This document shows positions 8,101-13,850 of a stretch of DNA of 15,004 bases, in pieces; position 1 is the stretch's first letter; each line of letters begins with the position of its first letter. A program made the translations under genes and the position numbers. This DNA is from Cognatazoarcus sp050305135. GTDB taxonomy: Bacteria > Pseudomonadota > Gammaproteobacteria > Burkholderiales > Rhodocyclaceae. The notes below the pieces were generated by a model. It searched no databases. It saw only the letters and a list, made by a program, of their open reading frames with translations, and was not told where the DNA came from. The stretch spans positions 1-15,004 of the forward strand of contig JBNLET010000221.1 in NCBI GenBank assembly GCA_050305135.1, given 5' to 3'.

Positions 8101-9106
8101 CGTCGACGCTCAGGTTTCCCGCTGCGCCGGACCCGCTCGCGGCCGAGCCGAGCCGCCCCCCTGCGGCGATCGACAACGGTCCGCCGAGTCGCACGATCAG
8201 ATCGCCGGCCGCGCCGTCTTCCGCCGCCAGACTGGCTATGGAACTGTTCTCGCCCTCCAGCCGCAGGCGACCGCCATCGATCTCGATCGGACGGGCGTTC
8301 TCGCTGCCCAGGTTGATCGCCGCCATGCTGCCGCCGCCGCTGACGAGCAGTTCGCCGGTCGCCTGCGGCACTGGACCGCTCAGGCCGGCCTCGCCGGCGC
8401 CCGCGCCGAATGCCACCAGCCGGATCCCTCCGCCGGTCTGGATCAGGCCGCCGGATGCGACGCTCAGATCGCCGCCGACCATCTCGACGTCGCGGTCGCC
8501 GGCGGCGACGAAGGCGGAATCCTCGACTCGGATTTCGCCGATCCGGTTGCCGAGGAAGCCGAAGGCCTCCGGCGAGGCGCTGGACATGACGCTGGCGCGG
8601 GCCGGATCCGCGGCGAAGTCGCCGTCCGGAAAGCGGATCGAGTCCGCCGTCGTGACGTGGAAGGCGCCCGGTACGTCGATCGAGGCGCCGTCCGAGAACA
8701 CCACGCCGGCCGGGTTCATCAGGAACAGGGCCGGCGTGCTGCCGGCCGCGGCATCGAGTTCGATGCTGCCGGCGATGCGCGACAGCCGGCCGCCGGTGAC
8801 GCGGGCGAAGACGTTCTGCAAGCTCGGCGTGGCGGTCGTGAAATGGGCCCGCTCGCCGCTATCGAGGCCGAAGCGTTCGAAACTGTGGAACAAGTTGCCG
8901 CCCGCCAGCCGGCCCAGCGTCTCGGGGATATCGTAGCTCGGCCCCGACAGGACTCGCGCGGGCTGGCCGAGGCTGCCGTCGGTGGCGATGTTCTGGGCGA
9001 GCGCCGGGGCACAGGCCGCCGCCAGCGCGATGTGCAGCAGCAGCGGCGAGCGGCGACGGGGGCGGGGCGCTCTTCGAGCGGATTGCGTGGCGGCGATCGT
9101 GTCCAT
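5162..9106 (-). CDS. TPS exoprotein (TpsA), filamentous-haemagglutinin type, 1314 aa, with repeat-built beta-helix
   Basis: Secreted partner of a two-partner (type Vb) secretion system. Start at 9106: MDTIAATQ begins a signal peptide with a basic stretch (11-19), a core at about 21-33 and cleavage near APALAQN (37-39). The ATG overlaps the CHAT stop (TGATG), with GGGGGA and GGA just upstream. Residues about 40-165 are the FHA N-terminal TPS domain recognised by TpsB: NLFHSFERFGLDSGERAHF, SLQNVFARVTGGRLSRIAGSI, LFLMNPAGVVFSDGASIDVPGAFHVTTADSIRF. From about 430 to 1010 there are about nine repeats of 62-68 residues, rich in Gly, Ala and Ser, alternating ISSxTxGxGDAGxV and SDANAxxxGxAGxV, as expected for a right-handed beta-helix. 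The tail has DPCSVDERNTFTVSGRRVGRP (from 1262), resembling the conserved C-terminal motif of many TPS proteins of this type. I see no toxin, protease or CDI domain. Likely a surface or released adhesin/matrix protein. Confidence 0.93.
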   Translation of the reverse strand: MDTIAATQSARRAPRPRRRSPLLLHIALAAACAPALAQNIATDGSLGQPARVLSGPSYDIPETLGRLAGGNLFHSFERFGLDSGERAHFTTATPSLQNVFARVTGGRLSRIAGSIELDAAAGSTPALFLMNPAGVVFSDGASIDVPGAFHVTTADSIRFPDGDFAADPARASVMSSASPEAFGFLGNRIGEIRVEDSAFVAAGDRDVEMVGGDLSVASGGLIQTGGGIRLVAFGAGAGEAGLSGPVPQATGELLVSGGGSMAAINLGSENARPIEIDGGRLRLEGENSSIASLAAEDGAAGDLIVRLGGPLSIAAGGRLGSAASGSGAAGNLSVDAASIVVDGVSSELSSQTFGDGRGGEVVLRSAGDIEILGGASIAAESFGAGDAGSLALTASNVRIEGGADADSTLTADAVLFGGDAGTIDLSVSGDTVLRGGTMTASITGPGSAGLIRLRTGRLLMEGGIGGLASIQTDANALSSGDAGGVDIAVAGDAELIDGALITSGNDGSGEGGALLLSAARLLIDGGTSGIAGIGTDAGVFATGSGGDLAVAVEGELRILNSGAISSGTLGPAEAGSVSVVAGTLQMANGRISSGSGGSGSGGEVNVVVGGDAVLSNLSVVSSDTAGEGAAGTVGFRAGTLLIDGGEARFARISSSANAGSTGDAGNVNVVVGGRSTIARGGEISSSTNGGGDAGSVRLTSGELRIEGDGLITGIFSDANFEAEGDAGSVEVEIAGPAVLLSGALISSDTNGPGDAGSVLLRSASLEVDAAGFDEFGPTGVFSDANASSSGNAGAVLVEVAGPTVLRSSAFISSDTDASGDAGQVQLASGSLDIAGGASIAGIFSDANAGATGSAGAVLVLIAGQTRVHDGGFISSSTFGPGNAGSVTLLSGQLELGGAEGSQLAGITTLAGDASTGRGGEVLVQVGGQLRLSPGGLIVSDTFGSGDAGSVALLAGELAMDGGTSGAVVSSNSGGAGAAGTVQVFAERALSIANGFISSSAFSLGPAGTVQVRAPLLQVLAGGAIAAIALPDSAGQVGNVAVLADHLLILDGGSLSISNAAPSAGPGGVTPTTLLAAAPTILIRNGGAITAESFGAIPASEIQLLFGGLLRVDEARISTSARDGDGGAIAVFGDGVLYLRDAAILTSVVGEQGNGGDILIDAGALTMDTGFIQANTAATAAAGGNVRIVVGQVIPSAAQVSVGGDQAFDFLSAIGTKGFNVIQAAAPTGVSGEIRVTAAPTDVAGSLAELVLPAIDLGSFARDPCSVDERNTFTVSGRRVGRPAGAWPAAAPPAAGTGNGAMQFAALCHSPEAGQ
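6080..7840 (-). repeat. Tandem ~187-200 bp repeats within tpsA
   Basis: About nine direct repeats, diverged but still recognisable at DNA level. For example, the stretch encoding GxFSDANA recurs at 6564-6587, 6751-6774 and about 6950-6972, spaced 187 and about 198 bp apart (62 and 66 codons). Repeats 5-7 (about 6560-7130) are the most alike. This is coding repeat structure, not an intergenic array. Confidence 0.8.
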
Positions 9107-11298
9107 CAGTTCCAGTCCCCCACCAGGATGAACGGCGCCCAGTAGAACGGGGCCGCGTAGCGCGGCTGCCGCAGCAACTCGCGCTGCGCCGAGCGCAGTG
9201 CCTCGACCTTGCTGGCGCCGCCGAGCAGCGCGCGGTAGAAGTGCTCCATCAATTCCTTCGTGGCCTCGTCGGCGACCGGCCACAACGAGCCCAGCGCCGC
9301 GCTGGCCCTGGCTCGCAGCGCCGCGCCGGCCAGCCCCAACGGGGCGCGGTCGTCGCCTTCGGCGGTGTCGCAGGCACTCAGCGTCAGCAATTCGATCGGC
9401 GCCTTGCGCTCGTCGGGGCGCAGCAATTGCTGCAGCCGGTCGATCGTGATGATGTCGTCGTGGGCCATCAGGAATGTGGTCTCGGCGCTGCTGCCGAAGA
9501 CGCCGTGGGAGGCGATGTGCAGCAGCCGGAAGCGGCCCGAGCCGAGTTCGCGCTCCAATGCGGCGACCGTGAAATCGCCGTCGAGCAATACCTTGCCGGC
9601 GCCGAGCCGTTCGAGCGCGCGGATCTCGTCGCGCACACTGGGCAGCGCCAGCGCCTGCTGCAGCCGGCTGCTGCGCGCGGCGCGTCGCTCGGCATCCGAT
9701 CCTCCTGCGGCCGGCAGGCCGCCCCGCAGGCGGCCGCGCAGGCTCCTGGTGTCGTCCGGCACGACCCCCTCGCCGAGTGCGCCGACGAGCTGCGCCGGCA
9801 GCTTGTCGACCACTTCGCCGGGTTCGGCGAGGCCGGCCAGCAGTCCCTTGTAGCCCGCCCGGTCCTGTGCGCGGTTTGCCTGCGTCAGGTCGAGGCCGGG
9901 CGCCGTCGCGACCGCGTACTTTTCGATCGCGTAGCGCTCGCCGTCGTACAGGCTGGCGAACGGGAACAGGCGCAGGCCGGCGTCGGGCACGACGACCAGC
10001 GTGTCGAGCCGCTCACCGAATAGATGCTCGACCGGTGCCAGCAGCCAGCGGTGCAGCTGCCCGGCCTGCTCGAGGGCCAGGCCGCCGCGCCGCAGCGCTG
10101 CCGCATAGCTTCGTGCCACGCGCTCCAGTTGCCGGCGCGGCACCGCTACCGTCACGCGGTCGAGCGCATCCTGGCGCTCGATCAGCAGCTCGAGCCGGTC
10201 TTCCAGCATGATCGGGTAGAGCACCGCCACGTCGCCTGCCAAGCGGGGCGATGCGTCGGCGTCGGCCGCGGCACCGATCAGGCAGCGGTCGCCGAGGTAG
10301 TCTTCCAGCTCGCTCTGCTTGACCCGCTCGACCGCCCGGCGCGCCTGGTCCAATTCGGTCCGGGCAGCCTGTTGCGGCGCCAGCCGGAGCAACAGGTCGG
10401 CCAGCCCCAGGTAGATCGGTTCGAAGGTGACGCGAAACGACGACCGCCCGTCGGCATAGGTCACCGGGATGTCCTGCCGGATGCGCTCGAGATGGTCGGC
10501 GGCCTGCTCGAAGGCCGCCAGCGCACCCTCCAGCTCGCCGGCCTGACGCAGCAGCCTGCCGCGGCGCCAGGCCAGCGGCAGCAGCAGCTCGTCGTCGCCC
10601 AGCTGGCCGGCCAGCAGCACTGCCTCCGAGTTCAGCGCCAGCGCCCGGGCGCCGTCGCCCGCGTCCTCGCTCAACTGCGCCAGCCCGTCCAGGGCCTGCG
10701 CGTTTTCGCGCGTGCGATGGCCGGCCTCGGCCGCTGCGCGGGCCGCCTGGTAGGCCTGGCGCGCCAGCGGCCGGCCCGCCGCACCCCGGGACGCGGCCTC
10801 GCGCCCCAGCGCGAGCAGCAGCGGTGCGCGCGCCCCGGCTTCCTGCGCGTCGAGGGCGGTGAAGGCCTCGCCGAGCAGTTCGATGGCATGCCCGTCGTCG
10901 GCCAGCCGGGCCAGGTTGATCGTCGCTGCCGCGGAGACGAGCGGCGCGCGGGCCTGGCGTGCGCGCTCGAACAGCGTGCGGGCCTCCGCCGACCGCCCGG
11001 CTGCGGCGCGTAGCTGGCCGAGCTGGTTGTCCACCGCGGCGCGCCAGTCCGGCGCGGAGAGCGTGGCCGCATGGCGCTCGAACCAGGCCTCGGCCTCGTC
11101 GGCCCGGCCGCTCGCAGCCAGGCAGACCCCCACCTCGAAGGCCGCGCGGGCACCGATCCCGGCCGCGTCCGCGGCCGTGCCCGGCGCACAATCGCCCAGC
11201 CCGGCCAGGTCTTCGGCCGCGGCCGTGAAATGCGCGCAGCACAGGCCGCCGAGCAGCGCTGCCATTGAAGCGAGGACACGGAATGGGATCATGCGCAT
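9106..11298 (-). CDS. Exported CHAT-domain (caspase-like) protein with helical/TPR-like N-terminal half, 730 aa
   Basis: CHAT domains are clan CD cysteine peptidases related to caspases and separase. Seen: a signal peptide (core at about 8-21, cleavage near TAAA|ED, 28/29; the cysteines at 20-21 do not fit a lipobox). Residues about 45-330 are Ala/Leu-rich helical pairs of TPR type (for example AASGRADEAEAWFERHA, NLARLADDGHAIELLGEA, RQAGELEGALAAFEQA). The CHAT domain spans about 355-728: LDTLVVVPDAGLRLFPFASL (431-450), the catalytic histidine H598 in LLHIASHGVF, and the catalytic cysteine C643 in LLTLSACDTAEG. It continues with GLAGAALRARASAALGSLWPVAD and ends APFYWAPFILVGDWN, a typical CHAT C-terminus. 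The dyad is intact, so activity is plausible. Start at 11298: AAGGGG lies 8 nt upstream, 16 nt after the tpsB stop. Its stop overlaps the tpsA start. Position between transporter and exoprotein suggests action on TpsA export or maturation (inference). Confidence 0.93.
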   Translation of the reverse strand: MRMIPFRVLASMAALLGGLCCAHFTAAAEDLAGLGDCAPGTAADAAGIGARAAFEVGVCLAASGRADEAEAWFERHAATLSAPDWRAAVDNQLGQLRAAAGRSAEARTLFERARQARAPLVSAAATINLARLADDGHAIELLGEAFTALDAQEAGARAPLLLALGREAASRGAAGRPLARQAYQAARAAAEAGHRTRENAQALDGLAQLSEDAGDGARALALNSEAVLLAGQLGDDELLLPLAWRRGRLLRQAGELEGALAAFEQAADHLERIRQDIPVTYADGRSSFRVTFEPIYLGLADLLLRLAPQQAARTELDQARRAVERVKQSELEDYLGDRCLIGAAADADASPRLAGDVAVLYPIMLEDRLELLIERQDALDRVTVAVPRRQLERVARSYAAALRRGGLALEQAGQLHRWLLAPVEHLFGERLDTLVVVPDAGLRLFPFASLYDGERYAIEKYAVATAPGLDLTQANRAQDRAGYKGLLAGLAEPGEVVDKLPAQLVGALGEGVVPDDTRSLRGRLRGGLPAAGGSDAERRAARSSRLQQALALPSVRDEIRALERLGAGKVLLDGDFTVAALERELGSGRFRLLHIASHGVFGSSAETTFLMAHDDIITIDRLQQLLRPDERKAPIELLTLSACDTAEGDDRAPLGLAGAALRARASAALGSLWPVADEATKELMEHFYRALLGGASKVEALRSAQRELLRQPRYAAPFYWAPFILVGDWN

Positions 11299-11314
11299 CG
11301 CGATTACCCCTTCG

Positions 11315-12985
11315 TCAGTAGCGGTAGCTGAGCGCGACGTGAATGCCGCGGTCCTGCCAGCCGCTGCGCTGCGCCGCGACGCGGGGATCGATGCGGTAGG
11401 CCCAGCTCAGGTCGAAGTCCAGGCCGTGGGCGTTGTAGCCCACGCCGAGCCCGACGCTGCGCAACTGCCTTTTCGGCTCGTTGCGGTTCCAGGCGCTGCC
11501 GCGTTCGTGGAACAGGCCGAGCTGCCAGTGCTCGAGTCCGGCCGCGTCCAGCGGCCACAGCAGCGAGACGCCGAGCGCGTGCCCGTTGTCGCGGACCAGG
11601 CTGTTCTCGCGATAGCCCCGCACCGTGCCGACGCCGCCGAGCGCGAATTGTTCGAGCGGCACCAGGCGGTCCTGTGCCTTCTGCACGGCGGCCTTGGCCT
11701 CGAGCCGCCAGTTGTGGGCGCGTGGGCGCCACAGGTACTGGGCCTGGCCGACCCAATACTGGAAGTGCCGCGCCGGGAACTGCAGCGCGTCGTCCGGATC
11801 GTCGCGCTCGGTGTTGGTACGGCCGTAGTTGAAGGTCGAGCGCAGTGCCACGACCGAGCGCTGGCTGCGGCCGACGAATTCCTGCGAGAAGCGAAAGGCG
11901 CGAACCCGGCTGATGCCGCTCTTCTCGCCGGCGATGAACGAGAACGGCTGGCCGAAGACGGTGGTGGTGTTGCGCCGCTCGCTGTGGGTCAGGCCGAGGC
12001 TGAAGCGCCGATCGAGCCGGTCGACGACGACCTGGGTCAGCCCGACGTCGAAGGAATGCACCGTGCTCTCGACGTCGGCGCTGTCGAGCGGTGCTTCGAC
12101 CACCGAGGCGTCGCCGTCCTCGTAGCGCAGCGACAGACGGGGTCCGCGGGCCGCGATGGGCAGTGTCCAGCCCGCCCCGCTGCGATGGCTGCCCTGGCTG
12201 AACTGGGCGAAGGCGTCCAGCACGTCGCCGTGGCCGGTCAGATTGCGAAGCAGCCCGGCCAGGCCGACGACCTTCTCGCCGGTGCTGACGCTGCGGTGGT
12301 TGTTGAAATAGGCCGACAGCTGCCACGGCTTGGCCCGTTCGACGTCCACCAGCAGGCGGGCCTGCCCCAGCGCCCTGCCGGGCGCCAGCCGTACGCTGGC
12401 GCGCGAGAACAGCGGGTCGGCGAGCAACTGCTGGTAGCGTTCCTGCAGCGCATTCACGTTCAGCACCCGATCCTTCGGATACAGCCGTTCGACCAGGTAG
12501 CTGGCCGCCAGATCCTCGTTGCCGCGCACCTCGAACTCGCTGATGCGGCCCTCGATGATGCGCAGCCGCAGGACGCCTTCGACGATCGCAGGATCCCGGT
12601 AAACGGCGCCGGAGTTGATGTAGCCGCGTTCGATGTAGAGCTTGGTGATGCGATGGCGAAGCGACTCGATCTCGTGCAACGCGACGCTGCGGCCGAGCAG
12701 CGTCTCGCCCAGCGCATCGAGTTCCGCGACCGGGATCGCCGTATTCCCCTCGATTTCGATGCGACTCAGGACGACCTGTCGCTCGGTGGCGCTCAGCGGG
12801 GGCTCGGACGAGGAGGGAATGCCGTTGCCGGCCATCGCCGGGGCGATACCCGCCGCCGTTGCGGCCAGTGCGATGGCCGGAAGAAAACGGCGCCGCTTGA
12901 ATGCAAACGCCACGATCCCGCTCGCCGCCACGCAAGTCCATGGCGCGACTTCGTCCGTGCATATCCGGGCGTGCCGGAATAACAT
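11315..12985 (-). CDS. TpsB-type outer-membrane transporter (ShlB/FhaC/HecB family), 556 aa
   Basis: Omp85-superfamily pore that binds the TPS domain of its cognate exoprotein with periplasmic POTRA domains and moves it across the outer membrane. Seen: an unusually long N-region before the hydrophobic core (34-47), cleavage near APAMA|GN (52/53). POTRA 1 spans about 72-145 (LSRIEIEGNTAIPVAELD; LRHRITKLYIERGYINSGAV; GVLRLRIIEGRISEFEVRGN), POTRA 2 about 146-208 (VLNVNALQERYQQLLADPLF; ARLLVDVERAKPWQLSAYFNN), and then a beta-barrel to the C-terminus. The loop-6 signature VRGYREN is at 455-461, and the chain ends ALSYRY with an aromatic last residue, as in outer-membrane barrels. Length matches the family (about 550-590). 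The start at 12985 is fixed by GGAGGGG (12996-12990); a GTG at 12913 would give a shorter signal peptide but has a weaker site. First gene of the tpsB-CHAT-tpsA operon. Confidence 0.95.
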   Translation of the reverse strand: MLFRHARICTDEVAPWTCVAASGIVAFAFKRRRFLPAIALAATAAGIAPAMAGNGIPSSSEPPLSATERQVVLSRIEIEGNTAIPVAELDALGETLLGRSVALHEIESLRHRITKLYIERGYINSGAVYRDPAIVEGVLRLRIIEGRISEFEVRGNEDLAASYLVERLYPKDRVLNVNALQERYQQLLADPLFSRASVRLAPGRALGQARLLVDVERAKPWQLSAYFNNHRSVSTGEKVVGLAGLLRNLTGHGDVLDAFAQFSQGSHRSGAGWTLPIAARGPRLSLRYEDGDASVVEAPLDSADVESTVHSFDVGLTQVVVDRLDRRFSLGLTHSERRNTTTVFGQPFSFIAGEKSGISRVRAFRFSQEFVGRSQRSVVALRSTFNYGRTNTERDDPDDALQFPARHFQYWVGQAQYLWRPRAHNWRLEAKAAVQKAQDRLVPLEQFALGGVGTVRGYRENSLVRDNGHALGVSLLWPLDAAGLEHWQLGLFHERGSAWNRNEPKRQLRSVGLGVGYNAHGLDFDLSWAYRIDPRVAAQRSGWQDRGIHVALSYRY

Positions 12986-12989
12986 TTTT

Positions 12990-12996
12990 CCCCTCC
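12990..12996 (-). promoter_or_regulatory. Strong ribosome-binding site of tpsB
   Basis: GGAGGGG on the minus strand lies 4 nt (6 nt from GGAGG) before the ATG at 12985. It decides the start, against longer upstream frames and a GTG 24 codons inside. Confidence 0.75.
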
Positions 12997-13271
12997 CAGG
13001 GCCGGCCGACTTCTTATTGTTTGCATTTAAACCTAAGACACGGGCAGCGCCGTCGCAAGGTCTTTTCGGCCGTTGCAGCCGCACCGCGCCCGGGACGTGA
13101 ACGGCGCCGTTTCGCCGGCCGCTGCGGCCGGCCTGGAGAATGCCGAGGGGGCATACCGCTGCATGCGGCGGCGCGGAGTTTGAATGCGGGTTCGCCGCGG
13201 GCATCGTGATCCGCTTCGATGCCGCGCTCGGAATCGTCAGGAGATTGCTATGGAATAAATGCCGATATTCT

Positions 13272-13287
13272 GCATTCGGCCGAATGC
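13272..13287. repeat. Perfect 16-bp palindrome, candidate operator
   Basis: GCATTCGGCCGAATGC is identical on both strands. It lies in an AT-rich patch about 290 bp upstream of tpsB and about 140 bp downstream of the 98-aa gene. A perfect palindrome of this length, less G+C-rich than its surroundings, is the shape of a dimeric repressor or activator site. Confidence 0.45.
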
Positions 13288-13291
13288 GACT

Positions 13292-13325
13292 GATTCAAGA
13301 TCGAATTTCCTTGCACGATTGAATC
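13292..13325. repeat. Inverted repeat GATTCAA ... TTGAATC
   Basis: Two 7-bp arms (13292-13298 and 13319-13325) with a 20-nt spacer, only 4 bp from the 16-bp palindrome. It could be a second half-site pair for a regulator or a loose hairpin. Confidence 0.35.
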
Positions 13326-13427
13326 GGGTCGAGGGCGGCCAGGATCCGGGCGCGAAAATGCAGAAATCCGCATTGGGTCGTGCCCATGATGTCTTTTTCG
13401 GCGACAGCAGTCTCTCGGCCGAGGCGG

Positions 13428-13724
13428 TCACGCAAACCTGTCGCGCCTCTCGGAGGCGATCTGTACGGCATGATGGATCATCGCCGCGGTTGCTTCGGGG
13501 CCCTCGTAGCGGCTCGATTCCTCGATCGTCTTGTAGGCCAGCGCCAGCAGGCCGCGCATCTTCTCGAAGGCCGGCGGATTGTTGCAGTCGACCGGCGTGT
13601 GACCGTCGAGGATGGCCTGGACCATGCCGGGATCCCGCAGCCGGACATTGCACAGTGCGCCGAGCCCTGCCAGCTCCATCGCGATGTCGTCCAGGTCGCG
13701 GCCGAAGTGAGCGAAGTGTGTCAT
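13428..13724 (-). CDS. Hypothetical protein, 98 aa
   Basis: I do not recognise the family. The start at 13724 gives MTHFAHFGRDLDDIAMELAG. The frame is open far upstream, but only as the antisense of the patatin gene. The translation looks like a real small helical cytosolic protein: an amphipathic N-terminal helix, then LRDPGMVQAILDG, NNPPAFEKMRGLLALAYKTIEES and IHHAVQIASERRDRF. It has no signal peptide or membrane segment, and one pair of cysteines (25 and 47) is present. The Shine-Dalgarno site is weak (GTGGAC, about 10 nt upstream). It is divergent from the patatin-like gene, with 126 bp between the starts containing an interrupted palindrome, and it is followed by the gene-free region before tpsB. 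The next gene downstream in the same direction is tpsB, but the 440-bp gap argues against one operon. Confidence 0.65.
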   Translation of the reverse strand: MTHFAHFGRDLDDIAMELAGLGALCNVRLRDPGMVQAILDGHTPVDCNNPPAFEKMRGLLALAYKTIEESSRYEGPEATAAMIHHAVQIASERRDRFA

Positions 13725-13753
13725 TCGTGTAAGCGTCCACGGAAAATCGGAAA

Positions 13754-13775
13754 ACAATTGTGCTGCAATGCAGCA
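13754..13775. promoter_or_regulatory. Overlapping palindromes between divergent genes, candidate operator
   Basis: TGCTGCA-A-TGCAGCA (13761-13775) is a perfect 7+1+7 interrupted palindrome. It overlaps the 8-bp palindrome ACAATTGT (13754-13761). The pair lies in the AT-richer middle of the 126-bp region between the 98-aa gene and the patatin-like gene, where a shared regulator would bind. A weaker inverted repeat GGTCC/GGACC (13785-13805) follows. No clear -35/-10 boxes are visible. Confidence 0.45.
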
Positions 13776-13850
13776 AACGGCTTCGGTCCTGCGATCCTTG
13801 GGACCATGTATCGATGCGGCGGTTGCATGGGCACCGCAAGGAATGGATCT

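Larger units (their letters stand above)
12997..13427. promoter_or_regulatory. Gene-free region upstream of the tpsB-CHAT-tpsA operon
   Basis: About 430 bp with no supported gene. An AT-rich tract at 13011-13036, next to tpsB, is the likely promoter area, but no convincing -35/-10 pair is visible. Other elements are a perfect 10-bp palindrome ACGGCGCCGT (13101-13110), a 7-bp-stem hairpin GCCGGCC/GGCCGGC with a 5-nt loop (13114-13132), a second AT-rich patch (about 13240-13325) with the palindromes listed separately, and CTCGGCCGAG (13414-13423) just after the stop of the 98-aa gene, a possible part of its terminator. A short plus-strand frame across 13140-13322 has no coding support. Confidence 0.5.

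Noticed and set aside
5201..9145. 1314-codon open frame on the plus strand opposite tpsA
   Set aside because: Its product is a low-complexity Arg/Ala/Gln-rich sequence with no domain. It is the antisense of a G+C-rich repeat gene whose minus-strand product has a signal peptide, TPS domain and beta-helix.
9106..11298. Type III-E CRISPR-associated TPR-CHAT (Craspase)
   Set aside because: This protein is exported and lies in a secretion operon. There are no cas genes or CRISPR array in the window.
11304..12962. Long minus-strand frame overlapping tpsB in another frame
   Set aside because: Arg/Gly-rich shadow; the other frame encodes POTRA domains and a barrel with VRGY.
5162..12985. Contact-dependent inhibition (CDI) system
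   Set aside because: The TpsA lacks a CDI-type C-terminal toxin domain and VENN-like junction, and there is no small immunity gene after it. The exporter gene beyond it is on the other strand.
13140..13322. Small plus-strand frame of 60 codons upstream of tpsB
   Set aside because: No ribosome-binding site, and the composition changes midway across the AT-rich patch. It covers palindromes better explained as regulatory DNA.
13380..13850. N-terminal extension of the patatin-like gene to 13380
   Set aside because: It runs antisense through the 98-aa gene and gives non-conserved sequence. A good ribosome-binding site and the family start point to 13851.
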